A stretch of 64,000 bases of DNA from Cognatundibacterium crateris (GTDB taxonomy: Bacteria > Pseudomonadota > Gammaproteobacteria > Burkholderiales > Burkholderiaceae_D). This document shows, piece by piece, positions 1 through 8,655 of this stretch. The translations under genes and the position numbers were made by a program. The number at the start of each line of letters is the position of its first letter. The first letter of the stretch is position 1. The DNA lies in the NCBI RefSeq assembly GCF_010078235.1, contig NZ_JAABOS010000002.1, forward strand, positions 372,001 to 436,000, in the 5' to 3' direction. A model generated the notes under the pieces. It was not told the origin of the DNA. It searched no databases and was given only the letters and a program-made list of their open reading frames with translations.

Positions 1-52
1 GCGACAGTGCGTCAATTTGCAGTCATGAACTGCAAAAATGCAGGCATTGGAA

Positions 53-1177
53 TCAGCGCAGGTTTTGCGGTTTGCTCATCCAGCCTATCGAGGTCGCATG
101 CAGGCTTTGCACATACAGGCGGTCGCGGGTTTCGAGTACGCCCGTCGTTTCGGGGTAGCTTCCACGCGGGTCTTGTAAGTCTGCCACAATCTTGCCCTGC
201 TCATCGAAGGCCAGCACATGTCCATAAGCAGGTGGTACCGGCCACAAAAAGCGTGGCAGGCGTAAAGTCAGACTGCGTAACCAGGGCCTGTCCGCCATCT
301 GGTCAATCGCAGCGCCACGCGGCTTGGCCAGACCCAGCCAGATACGGCCATGCTCACCGCGCATCAGATTGTCGGGATAACCAGGCAAATCGCGCAGGAT
401 ACGATGGGCCAGGCACTTGTCCTTATTCGACTTCAGATGCAGCTGTTGCGCGCTCAGCGCGATTTGCCAGACTGCATATTCACCGGTTTCAACCACAAAC
501 AAAGAACGTTCATCCTGACTCAGCGCCACTCCATTGGCAAAACTAAGCTGATCGGCCACGACACGCGCCTGGTTTAACTGCGCATCATATTCAATCACAC
601 GGCCGGTGGCTGAGTGCTCCAGGATGTCGAGTACGCTGGCATGGAAAGTTCCGCCCGACTGCCTGGCACCAAAACGCTGACTCGCATCAGAAAAATAGAT
701 TTTGCCGTTTTTTGCCACCACCACAGAATTGGCATACAAAACCGGCGTGCCATCCACCTGATCACACAGCACAGTGATCTGCTTGTCCGGTGTAATCCTG
801 AGCAAGCCACGGTAAGCATCAGCCGCGATCATATTGCCCTGCGCATCAAACGCAAAACCCAGCACCCGTCCGCCGGTATTGACCCAGACTTCACGCTGAC
901 CGCCATCTTCCTGCATACGCAGGATGGCACCGGACGCCACTGCCGCATACAGCCTGCCATCTGGCCCCAGCAGCAAATGTTCCGGGCCACTTTCAGACCC
1001 GATATCGAGCTGCTGTAAATGCGCGAGCTGCTCATTTCTGGCATGCGGTGGCGCATAACCGACAAAGGGTGTGGCCTGCCAGGCGACTGGATTGACCGGC
1101 ACCGGTGCCAGCGTCAGATAAGCAGCAGCCAATGCCAACAACAGCAATAAAGTCCAGACGATGCGGGAAAGTTTCAT
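53..1177 (-). CDS. SMP-30/strictosidine synthase-like beta-propeller protein
   Basis: A 374-residue protein with an N-terminal hydrophobic anchor or signal segment (about residues 5-25), followed by a soluble domain with the repeating Gly/Asp-rich blades of the SMP-30/gluconolactonase and strictosidine synthase-like propeller family. Blade signatures visible include GPDGRLYAAVASG, NGKIYFSDAS and FANGVALSQDERSLFVVET, the last being the hallmark 'N-G-hydrophobic-S' strand of this family. Family members hydrolyse lactones or esters; the substrate here cannot be told. GGAG lies 6 nt before the ATG. It probably faces the periplasm, tethered to the inner membrane. Confidence 0.8.
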   Translation of the reverse strand: MKLSRIVWTLLLLLALAAAYLTLAPVPVNPVAWQATPFVGYAPPHARNEQLAHLQQLDIGSESGPEHLLLGPDGRLYAAVASGAILRMQEDGGQREVWVNTGGRVLGFAFDAQGNMIAADAYRGLLRITPDKQITVLCDQVDGTPVLYANSVVVAKNGKIYFSDASQRFGARQSGGTFHASVLDILEHSATGRVIEYDAQLNQARVVADQLSFANGVALSQDERSLFVVETGEYAVWQIALSAQQLHLKSNKDKCLAHRILRDLPGYPDNLMRGEHGRIWLGLAKPRGAAIDQMADRPWLRSLTLRLPRFLWPVPPAYGHVLAFDEQGKIVADLQDPRGSYPETTGVLETRDRLYVQSLHATSIGWMSKPQNLR

Positions 1178-1219
1178 TGAGTCTCCGGAAAGCGGCAGTC
1201 CAGGCTGCAGCGCTTAGTT

Positions 1220-1723
1220 TTAATGTAAAACCCGGCTCGCATCCAAGGTGCGCAGCCAGGTCAGCTGTAAGACACGCGCATCATTACTGGCGCGGTGACG
1301 GGTGATCGCCAATTCATGCTCGACCTGCAGCCGGGTGGTATGCCAGAGTTCGGCCTGTTGCGGTGAAATGATTTCGCGCAGATCGGCCAGGCGGAAGCGC
1401 GGTGAACAGCCAGCCGCATCGAATAAACGCGCCAGCCACACATAATCCTGCCCCCAGCAATCGGTATAGACCGTGCAGCTATCCAATTGCTGATTCAGCT
1501 GAGCGGCCACCAGTGCCGCGCTCCTTCCGCGTTCCAGCAATAATTCTCTGGGAATTTTGTGTACCTGCGCTGCCTGACTATCCCAGTGCACCCAGTCCTG
1601 CTCGGGCCGGATCAGGGTACACCAGCCCTCACCGTGGCGCAGAGAAAAACCGACTTCAATCGGATAGCTGCCTTTGCCAAAGCCAGATGCTTCGATATCC
1701 ATTACGATGGGAACTGTCGACAT
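1220..1723 (-). CDS. DEDD-family 3'-5' exonuclease-like protein
   Basis: A 167-residue protein that opens with VMDIEASGFG, matching the first exonuclease motif (D-x-E) of the DnaQ/RNase T fold, and ends with HRASNDARVL, matching the third motif (H-x4-D). A middle acidic residue (YTDCWGQD) fits motif II. This predicts a two-metal 3'-5' exonuclease acting on DNA or RNA, but it lacks any polymerase-associated domain, so its role is unknown. GGAGG lies 6 nt before the ATG. A short gap separates it from the VOC gene upstream, and it is probably transcribed on its own or at the end of a loose minus-strand run. Confidence 0.8.
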   Translation of the reverse strand: MSTVPIVMDIEASGFGKGSYPIEVGFSLRHGEGWCTLIRPEQDWVHWDSQAAQVHKIPRELLLERGRSAALVAAQLNQQLDSCTVYTDCWGQDYVWLARLFDAAGCSPRFRLADLREIISPQQAELWHTTRLQVEHELAITRHRASNDARVLQLTWLRTLDASRVLH

Positions 1724-1808
1724 GCTGGCCTCCGGAAATTTTTTTGAACAACGGAAACAACCACCTGCTCAGCCTGAATTGCCTAACACAGCGTCTCAAC
1801 AGCGCCGC

Positions 1809-2216
1809 CTATTCAACAGGTGCAAGGCTGTCTTCATAGAGTTCCAGCGGCAAGCCATCGGGGTCGGCAAAAAAACAAAAACGCCGCCCGGTATATTCAT
1901 CGACACGTATTGCCTGGCAATCTACCTGATGCTGCTGCAAATGGGCCAGCACCAGCTCCAGATTCTGCACCCGGAACGCCAGATGACGCAAGCCCTGTGC
2001 CTCCGGCCAGGACGGACGTGGCGGCGCATCCGGAAAAGAAAATAACTCTAACTGCGCGCCATCCGGCAAAGCCAGATCCAGCTTGTAAGAGTCGCGCTCT
2101 GCCCGGTAGTGCTCAGACAGTATGCGCAATCCCAGTATCTGATGGTAAAAATGTCTGGAGCGCGCATAGTCAGAACAGATCACAGCGACGTGATGGATGC
2201 CGGATAACAGCTGCAT
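1809..2216 (-). CDS. VOC-fold protein, YaeR/GloA2-like
   Basis: A 135-residue single-domain vicinal-oxygen-chelate protein. It starts with GIHHVAVICSDYARSRHFYHQILGL, the usual first beta-alpha-beta module, and carries the metal ligands expected of the fold (His near residue 8, Glu in LELFSFP, His in LRHLAFRV and Glu in LELYED). The pattern FFADPDGLPLELYE near the C-terminus is typical of the YaeR/glyoxalase-I-like subgroup. The substrate is unknown. A strong AGGAGG Shine-Dalgarno precedes the ATG. It follows the NTF2-like gene by 7 bases, so the two are probably co-transcribed. Confidence 0.85.
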   Translation of the reverse strand: MQLLSGIHHVAVICSDYARSRHFYHQILGLRILSEHYRAERDSYKLDLALPDGAQLELFSFPDAPPRPSWPEAQGLRHLAFRVQNLELVLAHLQQHQVDCQAIRVDEYTGRRFCFFADPDGLPLELYEDSLAPVE

Positions 2217-2223
2217 AATCCTC

Positions 2224-2556
2224 CTAGTAAAACCAGACCCGGACTATTTTTTGTCCGGTCACTTCATACACAGCCGCTGCTTCAATGATGTGTTCCGCCA
2301 CACCATGCACACGCTCATGATCGATCACTTTTTGTCCTATCACCATGCGATTGACCAGCTCAGCATGCAAATCCGGTAAGTTAAAACGCTTTTCCGCATA
2401 GTGTTGCGCCAGTGCCGTGATGCCTGTGATCACAGGCTCGGCGGCGGGTGGACGGAATACCTCGACCTGTTCGTCATAACAGGCGACAAACGCCTGTAAG
2501 TCGCGGGCATTATAGGCATCCAGTTGTGCCTGGACGATGTGTTCTGCGGTGTTCAT
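2224..2556 (-). CDS. NTF2-like/SnoaL-type small protein
   Basis: A 110-residue protein with the NTF2/steroid-isomerase-like start VQAQLDAYNARDLQAFVACYDEQVEVF, in which a helical pair leads to the cone-shaped fold. Members range from ketosteroid isomerases to polyketide cyclases and simple binding proteins, so the reaction cannot be assigned. An AGGT-type ribosome site precedes the ATG. It abuts the downstream VOC gene and the upstream GNAT gene (one-base spacing), which suggests one transcript for the three. Confidence 0.75.
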   Translation of the reverse strand: MNTAEHIVQAQLDAYNARDLQAFVACYDEQVEVFRPPAAEPVITGITALAQHYAEKRFNLPDLHAELVNRMVIGQKVIDHERVHGVAEHIIEAAAVYEVTGQKIVRVWFY

Positions 2557-2557
2557 A

Positions 2558-2980
2558 TTACCTCGTGATTTTTCTGGCCATGCCTATCGATGCGGGCGCG
2601 GTTGCTGCGAAACCAAACTGTGCATACAGCTGGTGTGCCTTGCCATCTGCAATCAGGCTCACATAGCCACTGTCCGGTACGTGTTGTTCCAGCCAGGCTG
2701 TGATTTCCTGCATGACGCGCTTGCCTAAGCCCTGCCCCTGAAATGCGGGTAATACCGCTATATCCACCACCTGAAAAAAGCAGCCGCCATCACCGACCAC
2801 GCGCCCCATCGCGATGGTTTGCTCAGCATCCTTGATCTGCACCGCAAACAGGCTGCCAGGCAAACCCAGACTGGCGGCGGCTGTGGATTTAGGGCTCAGT
2901 CCTGCGCTCTGGCGCAAATGCTGATATACGGCGACATCCGGTACTTCATGGCTAATTCGATAGGGAAAATCTTTAAGCAT
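2558..2980 (-). CDS. GNAT family N-acetyltransferase
   Basis: A 140-residue protein with the acetyl-CoA binding motif of GNAT enzymes: VVDIAVLPAFQGQGLGKRVM, in which QGQGLGK is the R/Q-x-x-G-x-G/A loop. The N-terminal half holds the substrate-binding strands (AMGRVVGDGGCFFQV). It probably acetylates a small amine, but the acceptor is unknown. GGAG precedes the ATG. The stop lies one base before the downstream NTF2-like start codon region, suggesting translational coupling. Confidence 0.85.
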   Translation of the reverse strand: MLKDFPYRISHEVPDVAVYQHLRQSAGLSPKSTAAASLGLPGSLFAVQIKDAEQTIAMGRVVGDGGCFFQVVDIAVLPAFQGQGLGKRVMQEITAWLEQHVPDSGYVSLIADGKAHQLYAQFGFAATAPASIGMARKITR

Positions 2981-3004
2981 ACGGGCTCCGTCACACGCTC
3001 TAAA

Positions 3005-3754
3005 TCAAGATATAGCTTGCTTCACACGCTCAACACGGCTCAGCAAATCACGGTTCATCTGGCGTGCATGCGCTGGCATATGACGTGCGCTCAGATCAAT
3101 ATCGGCGCAGATTTGTCTGGCCTGATCTGGACGCGACTGACGCAATGTCCATTCAGCCAGTTCCACTTTGGCATCCAGGCTGCCGAATTGTTGTGCCGCA
3201 AGCTGGAATTCGCGCTCTGCATCAGCCTGCCTGTCCAGCGCATCATAAATCTGTGCCAGTAATATCGCCTGACGCTCCGCCGAGTAAGACGGGTTGTCGG
3301 CGCGCACGGCACTGGCCAGTTCCAGTGCGCGTTCCGCATGACGGCTCAGTAAATGGGCTTTGGCTGCTGCCAGCCGAATTTCAGGATCACGCGCAAACGG
3401 GCCTTGCAGACAGGCGTCAAACTGCACTGCTGCATCCGCTACCGCACCACTGTCGAGCAGTGCATTGGCCAGCCGCATCTGATTTTGTGCGGTCGGTGTC
3501 AGCTCAAATGCACTGCGTGCTTCGCGTAATTCACGTTCAGGATCGAGACTGCGTGCTACCGCCTTGACGGTTTTATGCACATGATGCTGGATACGGCTTT
3601 CCGGGAGATACACGGCAAAGAAATAGACCGCGCTGCCAAGTAAGGGAAACATAAACATGATGACCAGCCAGTACAATTCACGACCGGTGCGTATCACATG
3701 CACAGCAAAAAAAATAACGATCAGCAGGTGCAGACCAACACCAAAATAAGGCAT
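3005..3754 (-). CDS. Membrane-anchored TPR protein with PLDc_N-like N-terminus
   Basis: A 249-residue protein. The first 50 residues form two membrane helices with the sequence RELYWLVIMFMFPLLGS, which is the pattern of the phospholipase-D N-terminal (PLDc_N) module. The rest is alpha-helical, Ala/Leu-rich and made of tetratricopeptide-like repeats (for example NQMRLANALLDSGAVADAAVQFDACL and QIYDALDRQADAEREFQLA). It should present a TPR scaffold on the inner membrane. I chose the ATG at 3754 because AGGA sits 8 nt upstream; the TTG two codons earlier is too close to that site. No partner is evident nearby. Confidence 0.75.
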   Translation of the reverse strand: MPYFGVGLHLLIVIFFAVHVIRTGRELYWLVIMFMFPLLGSAVYFFAVYLPESRIQHHVHKTVKAVARSLDPERELREARSAFELTPTAQNQMRLANALLDSGAVADAAVQFDACLQGPFARDPEIRLAAAKAHLLSRHAERALELASAVRADNPSYSAERQAILLAQIYDALDRQADAEREFQLAAQQFGSLDAKVELAEWTLRQSRPDQARQICADIDLSARHMPAHARQMNRDLLSRVERVKQAIS

Positions 3755-3840
3755 ATTCAAATTCCTGAATAAATATTAATTCTTAGTTGTCAGCGACCTG
3801 CTCAGCCTGCACGTTCTGCACAGGCTGCAAGCAAGCCGCT

Positions 3841-5064
3841 TTATTCGTAACGCAGGCAATCCACCGGCAATAAGCGGGAAGCGCGCCGGGCCGGATAAAA
3901 ACCAAAGAAGATACCAACAAAGCTGGAAAAGGCACAGGCGATGATAATAGCCTGCATGCCGATTTCCACCTCTATTTTACCGGTAGACGTGATCGCTGCC
4001 GCACCTGCACTCGCAAGTAAAACACCGATCAGACCACCGACCAGACAAATCACTACGGCCTCAGTCAGAAACTGCAGCAAGACATCGCGCGGTTTGGCAC
4101 CAATCGCCATACGAATACCGATTTCCCGCGTGCGTTCAGTCACAGAAACCAGCATGATATTCATGATGCCTATGCCGCCCACCACCAGCGATATCGCACC
4201 AATCGCGCCCAATAAAGCCGCCAGCCCGGTTGAAATTTTCGCGCCGGCTTCTGCAATCGAAGCCAGATTCTCTATGCGGAAATCGTCTTCCTGTTCCGCC
4301 TTGATGCGGTGGCGGTCACGCAGCATTTCCTTGATATCGGTTTCCGCATCCTTCATGGCTTTATCCGACTTACCCTGGGCAATCACATAATGCACATTGC
4401 GTGGGAAAGGGCTGCGTATCAGGTTAGCGCGTGCCGCCGTGATAGGCACCAGCACCAGATCACCGATATCGCCACCGTCAAATGAACGGCCTTCGCCCTG
4501 CAACACGCCAGTGACCTGGAAAGGCACATTATCGATACGCAGAAACTGGCCGAGCGGATCGGCTTTATAAAAAAACTGATCGGCGACTTTTTTACCGATG
4601 ATCACCGTCTTGGCAGCGGCACGTATATCGGAATCGCTGAAATAACTGCCGGTTTCTATCTTCCAGTTACGCACCTTGAACATTTCCGGCGTCACGCCCA
4701 GCACAGAATTGTTGGAGTTATCGCTGCCGGAAGTAATCTGGAAAAAGCCTTGCAGCGCCGCTGCCGCGCCATTCAGGCTGGGCAGCTCATTGAGTGCTGC
4801 CGCATCTTCAAAGCTCAGCGAAGGTGCCGTTCCGGTACGCGCACGCACACCCTGGGTGCGGTTGGCACCCGGCGAAATAATCAGCAAATTACTGCCCAGG
4901 ATTTCCAGTTCCTTGGAAATGAATTTCTTCGCACTTTCACCGACCGCCAGCATCATCACCACCGAGGTGATACCGATGATAATCCCCAGCATGGTCAGCG
5001 CAGTGCGCAGACGGTTGGCATTCATGGAACGGAATGCCTCGATAAATACCTGTAACACATTCAT
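3841..5064 (-). CDS. macB: MacB-type ABC transporter permease
   Basis: A 407-residue permease with the MacB topology: one membrane helix near the N-terminus (RTALTMLGIIIGITSVVMML), a large periplasmic domain (about residues 45-270) and three helices at the C-terminus (LLGAIGAISLVVGGIGIMNIMLVSV, LTEAVVICLVGGLIGVLLA and IIIACAFSSFVGIFFGFYPA). The conserved VTERTREIGIRMAIGAK coupling loop is present. The ATPase is a separate gene, unlike E. coli MacB where both are fused. Its start overlaps the ATPase stop by four bases (ATGA), so translation is coupled. It probably exports a drug, peptide or lipid with the adaptor encoded upstream; no TolC-like gene is in the window. Confidence 0.9.
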   Translation of the reverse strand: MNVLQVFIEAFRSMNANRLRTALTMLGIIIGITSVVMMLAVGESAKKFISKELEILGSNLLIISPGANRTQGVRARTGTAPSLSFEDAAALNELPSLNGAAAALQGFFQITSGSDNSNNSVLGVTPEMFKVRNWKIETGSYFSDSDIRAAAKTVIIGKKVADQFFYKADPLGQFLRIDNVPFQVTGVLQGEGRSFDGGDIGDLVLVPITAARANLIRSPFPRNVHYVIAQGKSDKAMKDAETDIKEMLRDRHRIKAEQEDDFRIENLASIAEAGAKISTGLAALLGAIGAISLVVGGIGIMNIMLVSVTERTREIGIRMAIGAKPRDVLLQFLTEAVVICLVGGLIGVLLASAGAAAITSTGKIEVEIGMQAIIIACAFSSFVGIFFGFYPARRASRLLPVDCLRYE

Positions 5065-5804
5065 GGCTGACCCACCGTTTCTGTATGCGATGCAGCCAGC
5101 TGGCGCAAACCTTCTGCGGCCGGTCCATCGTATAACACACGACCATCTTTCAGACGCACCAGACGTTTGGCATAGGCAGCGATATCCGGTTCATGGGTTA
5201 CCAGTAAGATCGTGATACCACGCTCGCTATTCAATTGCTGCAAGGAGCGCATGATATCGACGCTGGTCTGGGTATCCAGATTGCCGGTCGGCTCATCGGC
5301 CAATATCAGCGGCGGATCAGCCACCAGCGCACGCGCGATTGCCACCCTTTGCTGCTGCCCACCCGATAACTGATTCGGCAAGCGCCGTGCAAAATCTTTC
5401 AGCCCGACGCGTTCGAGTTCACTGAGTGCTTTCTGATGGGCTTTAGCGCGGCTGACACCGGCGTAAATCAAAGGCAGAGCCACGTTTTCTGCCACGCTCA
5501 TACGCTTAATCAGATTAAAACTCTGGAATACAAAGCCTATGGTGCGGTTGCGTATCGTCGCCAGTTCGGCGCGCGACAGGCTCAGAGTATCGACCCCATT
5601 GAGCAAATAGGAACCGGCACTGGCCTGATCCAGACACCCGAGTATATTCATCAGCGTCGATTTGCCGGAACCGGATTGCCCCATCACCGCCACAAAATCG
5701 CCGCGCGGTACCTGTACATCGATGCCATGTAAAACCCGGGTTTCGACACCGCCGGAAAAGTAACTTTTGGTGACGCCCTGCAGCGCAATCAGAGCGGCAC
5801 TCAT
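5061..5804 (-). CDS. MacB-type ABC transporter ATP-binding protein
   Basis: A 247-residue ATPase of the LolD/MacB family. Walker A is GQSGSGKST (residues 42-50), the Q-loop is FVFQSFNL, the signature is LSGGQQQR and Walker B is LILADEPTGNLD, followed by the switch histidine in LLVTHEP. It powers the permease encoded immediately downstream. GGAG lies 7 nt before the ATG. Its ATG overlaps the last base of the adaptor stop codon (TGATG), so adaptor, ATPase and permease are one tightly coupled operon. Confidence 0.93.
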   Translation of the reverse strand: MSAALIALQGVTKSYFSGGVETRVLHGIDVQVPRGDFVAVMGQSGSGKSTLMNILGCLDQASAGSYLLNGVDTLSLSRAELATIRNRTIGFVFQSFNLIKRMSVAENVALPLIYAGVSRAKAHQKALSELERVGLKDFARRLPNQLSGGQQQRVAIARALVADPPLILADEPTGNLDTQTSVDIMRSLQQLNSERGITILLVTHEPDIAAYAKRLVRLKDGRVLYDGPAAEGLRQLAASHTETVGQP

Positions 5805-7030
5805 CAGTTGGCTCCGGCCTTATCCAGCGCGCGCGTAATCACCTGATCACCCGCTTTGAGCTCACCGGACAGCACTTCGGTGTAACGGAAATTCGACAAT
5901 CCGATTTTGATATCCACTGCCTGCGGCTGTTTTTTGTCGTTGAGCTTATACACCTTAAAGCTGCGCGTCTGTTCTTTTTTGGAGCGGAAAGCAATATCGT
6001 CTTCCGGTTCAGGTGGCGGCAATGCCGCGCCGGCGCTGGCATTGGCGCTGGCTGAAGCTTGCGCCGCCAGGTTTTTCGCTTCGCGGGCCTGCTCTTCCTC
6101 ACTCGGTTTATAGCGCAGAGCAGCCGTCGGTATGCGCAGCACATTTTGCTTGGCACCCACCACCAGCCTGACCTGAGCGGTCATGCCGGGTTTGAGTAAT
6201 TCGTCTTTATTGTCCACATCCAGCACCACGTTATAGGTCACGACGTTTTGCTGTACATTGGCTGCCAGCCGGAACTGGCGCAGCTTAGCTTCGAATTCCC
6301 GGTCAGGATAGGCGTCCACCACAAAGCGCGCTGGCAGACCATCGCGCAGCGCGCCGACATCGGCTTCGGACACACTGGTATCGATTTGCATCTTAGTCAG
6401 ATCACGCGCAATCTGGAACAGATTCGGAGTCTGGAAAGAAGCTGCCACCGTTTGCCCTATTTCGATAGTACGTTTGATGATCACACCATCGATAGGTGAG
6501 CGGATCACGCTATTGTTGAGATTGGCTTGCGCATTATCGAGCTGGGCACGTGCCACTTTGATGTTGGCTTCTGCCACTTCCAGTTCACGACGCGACTGAT
6601 CCATCGCGATCCCGGAAATATAATTTTGCGCCACCAGTTTCTGATTGCGCTCCAGCGTGGCCTGCGCCAGCCGCCGCGACGCCTCCGCCGAAGCCAGGCT
6701 GGCCTCGGCCTGTTTGATCTGGGCATTGAAAATAGTCGGGTCCAGCTTCAGCAAAATCTGGCCCTGCTTCACCCTGTCATTGAAATCAGCTTTGAGCTCA
6801 ATCACGGTGCCCGACACCTGGGAACCCACATTAATCAGTGCGACCGGATTGAGCGTGCCGCTGGCGGTCACCGTCTGGCTCAGATTGCCTTTTTCGACGG
6901 CCGCAGTTTTAAACCTGGGCGCATCCTCCTTGGGTTTGCTATCCTGCTTATGCAGTACAAACGCCGCAGTTCCGGCAACAGCAGCCAGCACGGCTACGAT
7001 CAACACCCGCTTCTTGGTAAACATTCGCAT
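5804..7030 (-). CDS. macA: MacA-type periplasmic adaptor (membrane fusion protein)
   Basis: A 408-residue membrane fusion protein. After an N-terminal hydrophobic helix (residues 6-23) come the biotinyl-lipoyl half-motif (VTASGTLNPVALINVGSQVSGTV), a coiled-coil hairpin rich in Ala/Glu/Gln (AQIKQAEASLASAEASRRLAQ) and the second half-motif (VIRSPIDGVIIKRTIEIGQTV), then beta-barrel and membrane-proximal domains. The C-terminal part has an unusual Ala-rich insert near residues 310-345. I chose the ATG at 7030 because AGGT sits upstream at a normal distance; the frame extends to a TTG at 7087 without a good site. It should link the ATPase/permease pair to an outer-membrane channel. Confidence 0.9.
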   Translation of the reverse strand: MRMFTKKRVLIVAVLAAVAGTAAFVLHKQDSKPKEDAPRFKTAAVEKGNLSQTVTASGTLNPVALINVGSQVSGTVIELKADFNDRVKQGQILLKLDPTIFNAQIKQAEASLASAEASRRLAQATLERNQKLVAQNYISGIAMDQSRRELEVAEANIKVARAQLDNAQANLNNSVIRSPIDGVIIKRTIEIGQTVAASFQTPNLFQIARDLTKMQIDTSVSEADVGALRDGLPARFVVDAYPDREFEAKLRQFRLAANVQQNVVTYNVVLDVDNKDELLKPGMTAQVRLVVGAKQNVLRIPTAALRYKPSEEEQAREAKNLAAQASASANASAGAALPPPEPEDDIAFRSKKEQTRSFKVYKLNDKKQPQAVDIKIGLSNFRYTEVLSGELKAGDQVITRALDKAGAN

Positions 7031-7110
7031 ACTTTGACCTACATTTCTCAATAAGGACAGCACTACAGGAACCAGACTGGCACGCAATACCAGCCTGTGA
7101 CAACAGCAAT

Positions 7111-8655
7111 TCAGCTTCGTTCAATCTTTAACAACCAGGCCACACCCAGTGTCACTATTCCTGTCAGCACACCGATCCAGCCCCAGCTGCCGGCGGCCAG
7201 AAATCCTAACACCATACCACCCCAGGAAAAACAACTGAGCGTTTCTATGATGCCGACACTTAACTGGGTCTGACCACGGCGGTTCAACTGATTGCGGTTA
7301 CCGGGTTTGGATAACCACAGATGGATACAGGCTACCGACAACATACCGGCGCTGCAGCCAAGCAAAGTAATCAAACCGGCCTGCCACTGGCGTATGCTGA
7401 GCCACACGATCAGCGGCAACACCAGCGAGGCGACCGGCAGGCAGGCTGCAAGCAGCTTGGCAGTTTGCACATGACGCGCGGTGACCGGTGCTGAACGCAG
7501 CAAATCCGGTGCATCTTCAGCTGCGACAATGACCCAGATCAGTGAGCCTGTCAGCGAGCAGGTCAGAAAAGTCATGGTTGCCGCCATACCGGGTAACAGG
7601 ATGCCATTTTTCAGGAGCAAAAATACCGCTGGCAACAGATACAATAATTGCAGCGCGATCTGGGACAGCAACTGCGGATCACGCAATAGCAGCCGCCATT
7701 CTTTATACATCACATTGCGGTATAAACCCTGACGGAAATGCAGCCTGGCGCTGAGCTCAGACACCGGACGCGCGCGGGTTGGCGCGCTCACCGATTGCTG
7801 TACACCGTGGATGAAAAAACGACAGGTATAACGGCTGGTCAGCCAGAATAGCGCCAGCGCCACTGCACTGATAATCAGCGCTGGCTGCCAGGCGCCAAAC
7901 AAGGCGCGTGCCGGTAACCAGACCAGGCTATGCTGATCGAACAGACCACCTTCCTGTATCCAGGGTTTGCAATACGCGATCACGCGTTGTTTGCTCTCTT
8001 CCGGAAACTGATTAAATAGCTGAAAACCGAGAAAAATCACTGCACCTGACAAGGCGCCCAGCATATGCGCCACCGTCTTGGTGCGGCGCGCGCCCAGCCA
8101 TTTCACCAGCGACAGTGTCAACACCATAGCCAGACAAGACGCCAGTACCGCCAGTGCCAGTATGGCCGGATAAATCCCTAACCAGCGCCACTGACCAATG
8201 AGCAGTCCGACATGCGCAAACGGCGATAAAAACAGCAGAAACAGAAAAGCCACGCCCAGCACGATACTGGCCAGCCTGACGGTAAATATGCTTTGCGCAG
8301 GCATAGGAGAGCTCAGCAGCAAATCCAGATCCCCGCGTTCAAACAGCGCTTTCACACTGCGGTTCAACGCCATAGACAACATCATGCTGAACAGCACAGC
8401 CAGCGCCACACCGGCTGCCATCACCAGCATGGGATCAGGCTGATCATGCAGTGCAGGCAGACCACGTAATACCATCCAGGCCATCGCATGCACCACCGCC
8501 AGCACCAGCAGACTCAGTAATTTACCGCTCAGTGGCATGCCACGCTTAGGCTTAGTCCCGGACTTATCGTCGCCCATATCAAAGAAAAACATGCGCCATT
8601 CATGCCGGAACAGCCACAGGCTGCTGCCCGGCTTACTTTGCCAGCGCGCACTCAT
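7111..8655 (-). CDS. ABC-2-like exporter permease
   Basis: A 514-residue integral membrane protein with about a dozen hydrophobic helices and two soluble loops, consistent with a large ABC-2-type or 'putative ABC exporter' permease. A motif of the kind seen in ABC-2 permeases, ALFERGDLDLLLSSPMPAQSIFTVRL, lies near residue 105. A second copy of this idea, AEDAPDLLRSAPVTARHVQTAKLLAA, lies near residue 385, suggesting an internally duplicated permease. The start overlaps the ATPase stop by four bases (ATGA). The cargo is unknown. A 23-nt gap separates its stop from the earliest possible start of macA, so both units might share a transcript. Confidence 0.85.
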   Translation of the reverse strand: MSARWQSKPGSSLWLFRHEWRMFFFDMGDDKSGTKPKRGMPLSGKLLSLLVLAVVHAMAWMVLRGLPALHDQPDPMLVMAAGVALAVLFSMMLSMALNRSVKALFERGDLDLLLSSPMPAQSIFTVRLASIVLGVAFLFLLFLSPFAHVGLLIGQWRWLGIYPAILALAVLASCLAMVLTLSLVKWLGARRTKTVAHMLGALSGAVIFLGFQLFNQFPEESKQRVIAYCKPWIQEGGLFDQHSLVWLPARALFGAWQPALIISAVALALFWLTSRYTCRFFIHGVQQSVSAPTRARPVSELSARLHFRQGLYRNVMYKEWRLLLRDPQLLSQIALQLLYLLPAVFLLLKNGILLPGMAATMTFLTCSLTGSLIWVIVAAEDAPDLLRSAPVTARHVQTAKLLAACLPVASLVLPLIVWLSIRQWQAGLITLLGCSAGMLSVACIHLWLSKPGNRNQLNRRGQTQLSVGIIETLSCFSWGGMVLGFLAAGSWGWIGVLTGIVTLGVAWLLKIERS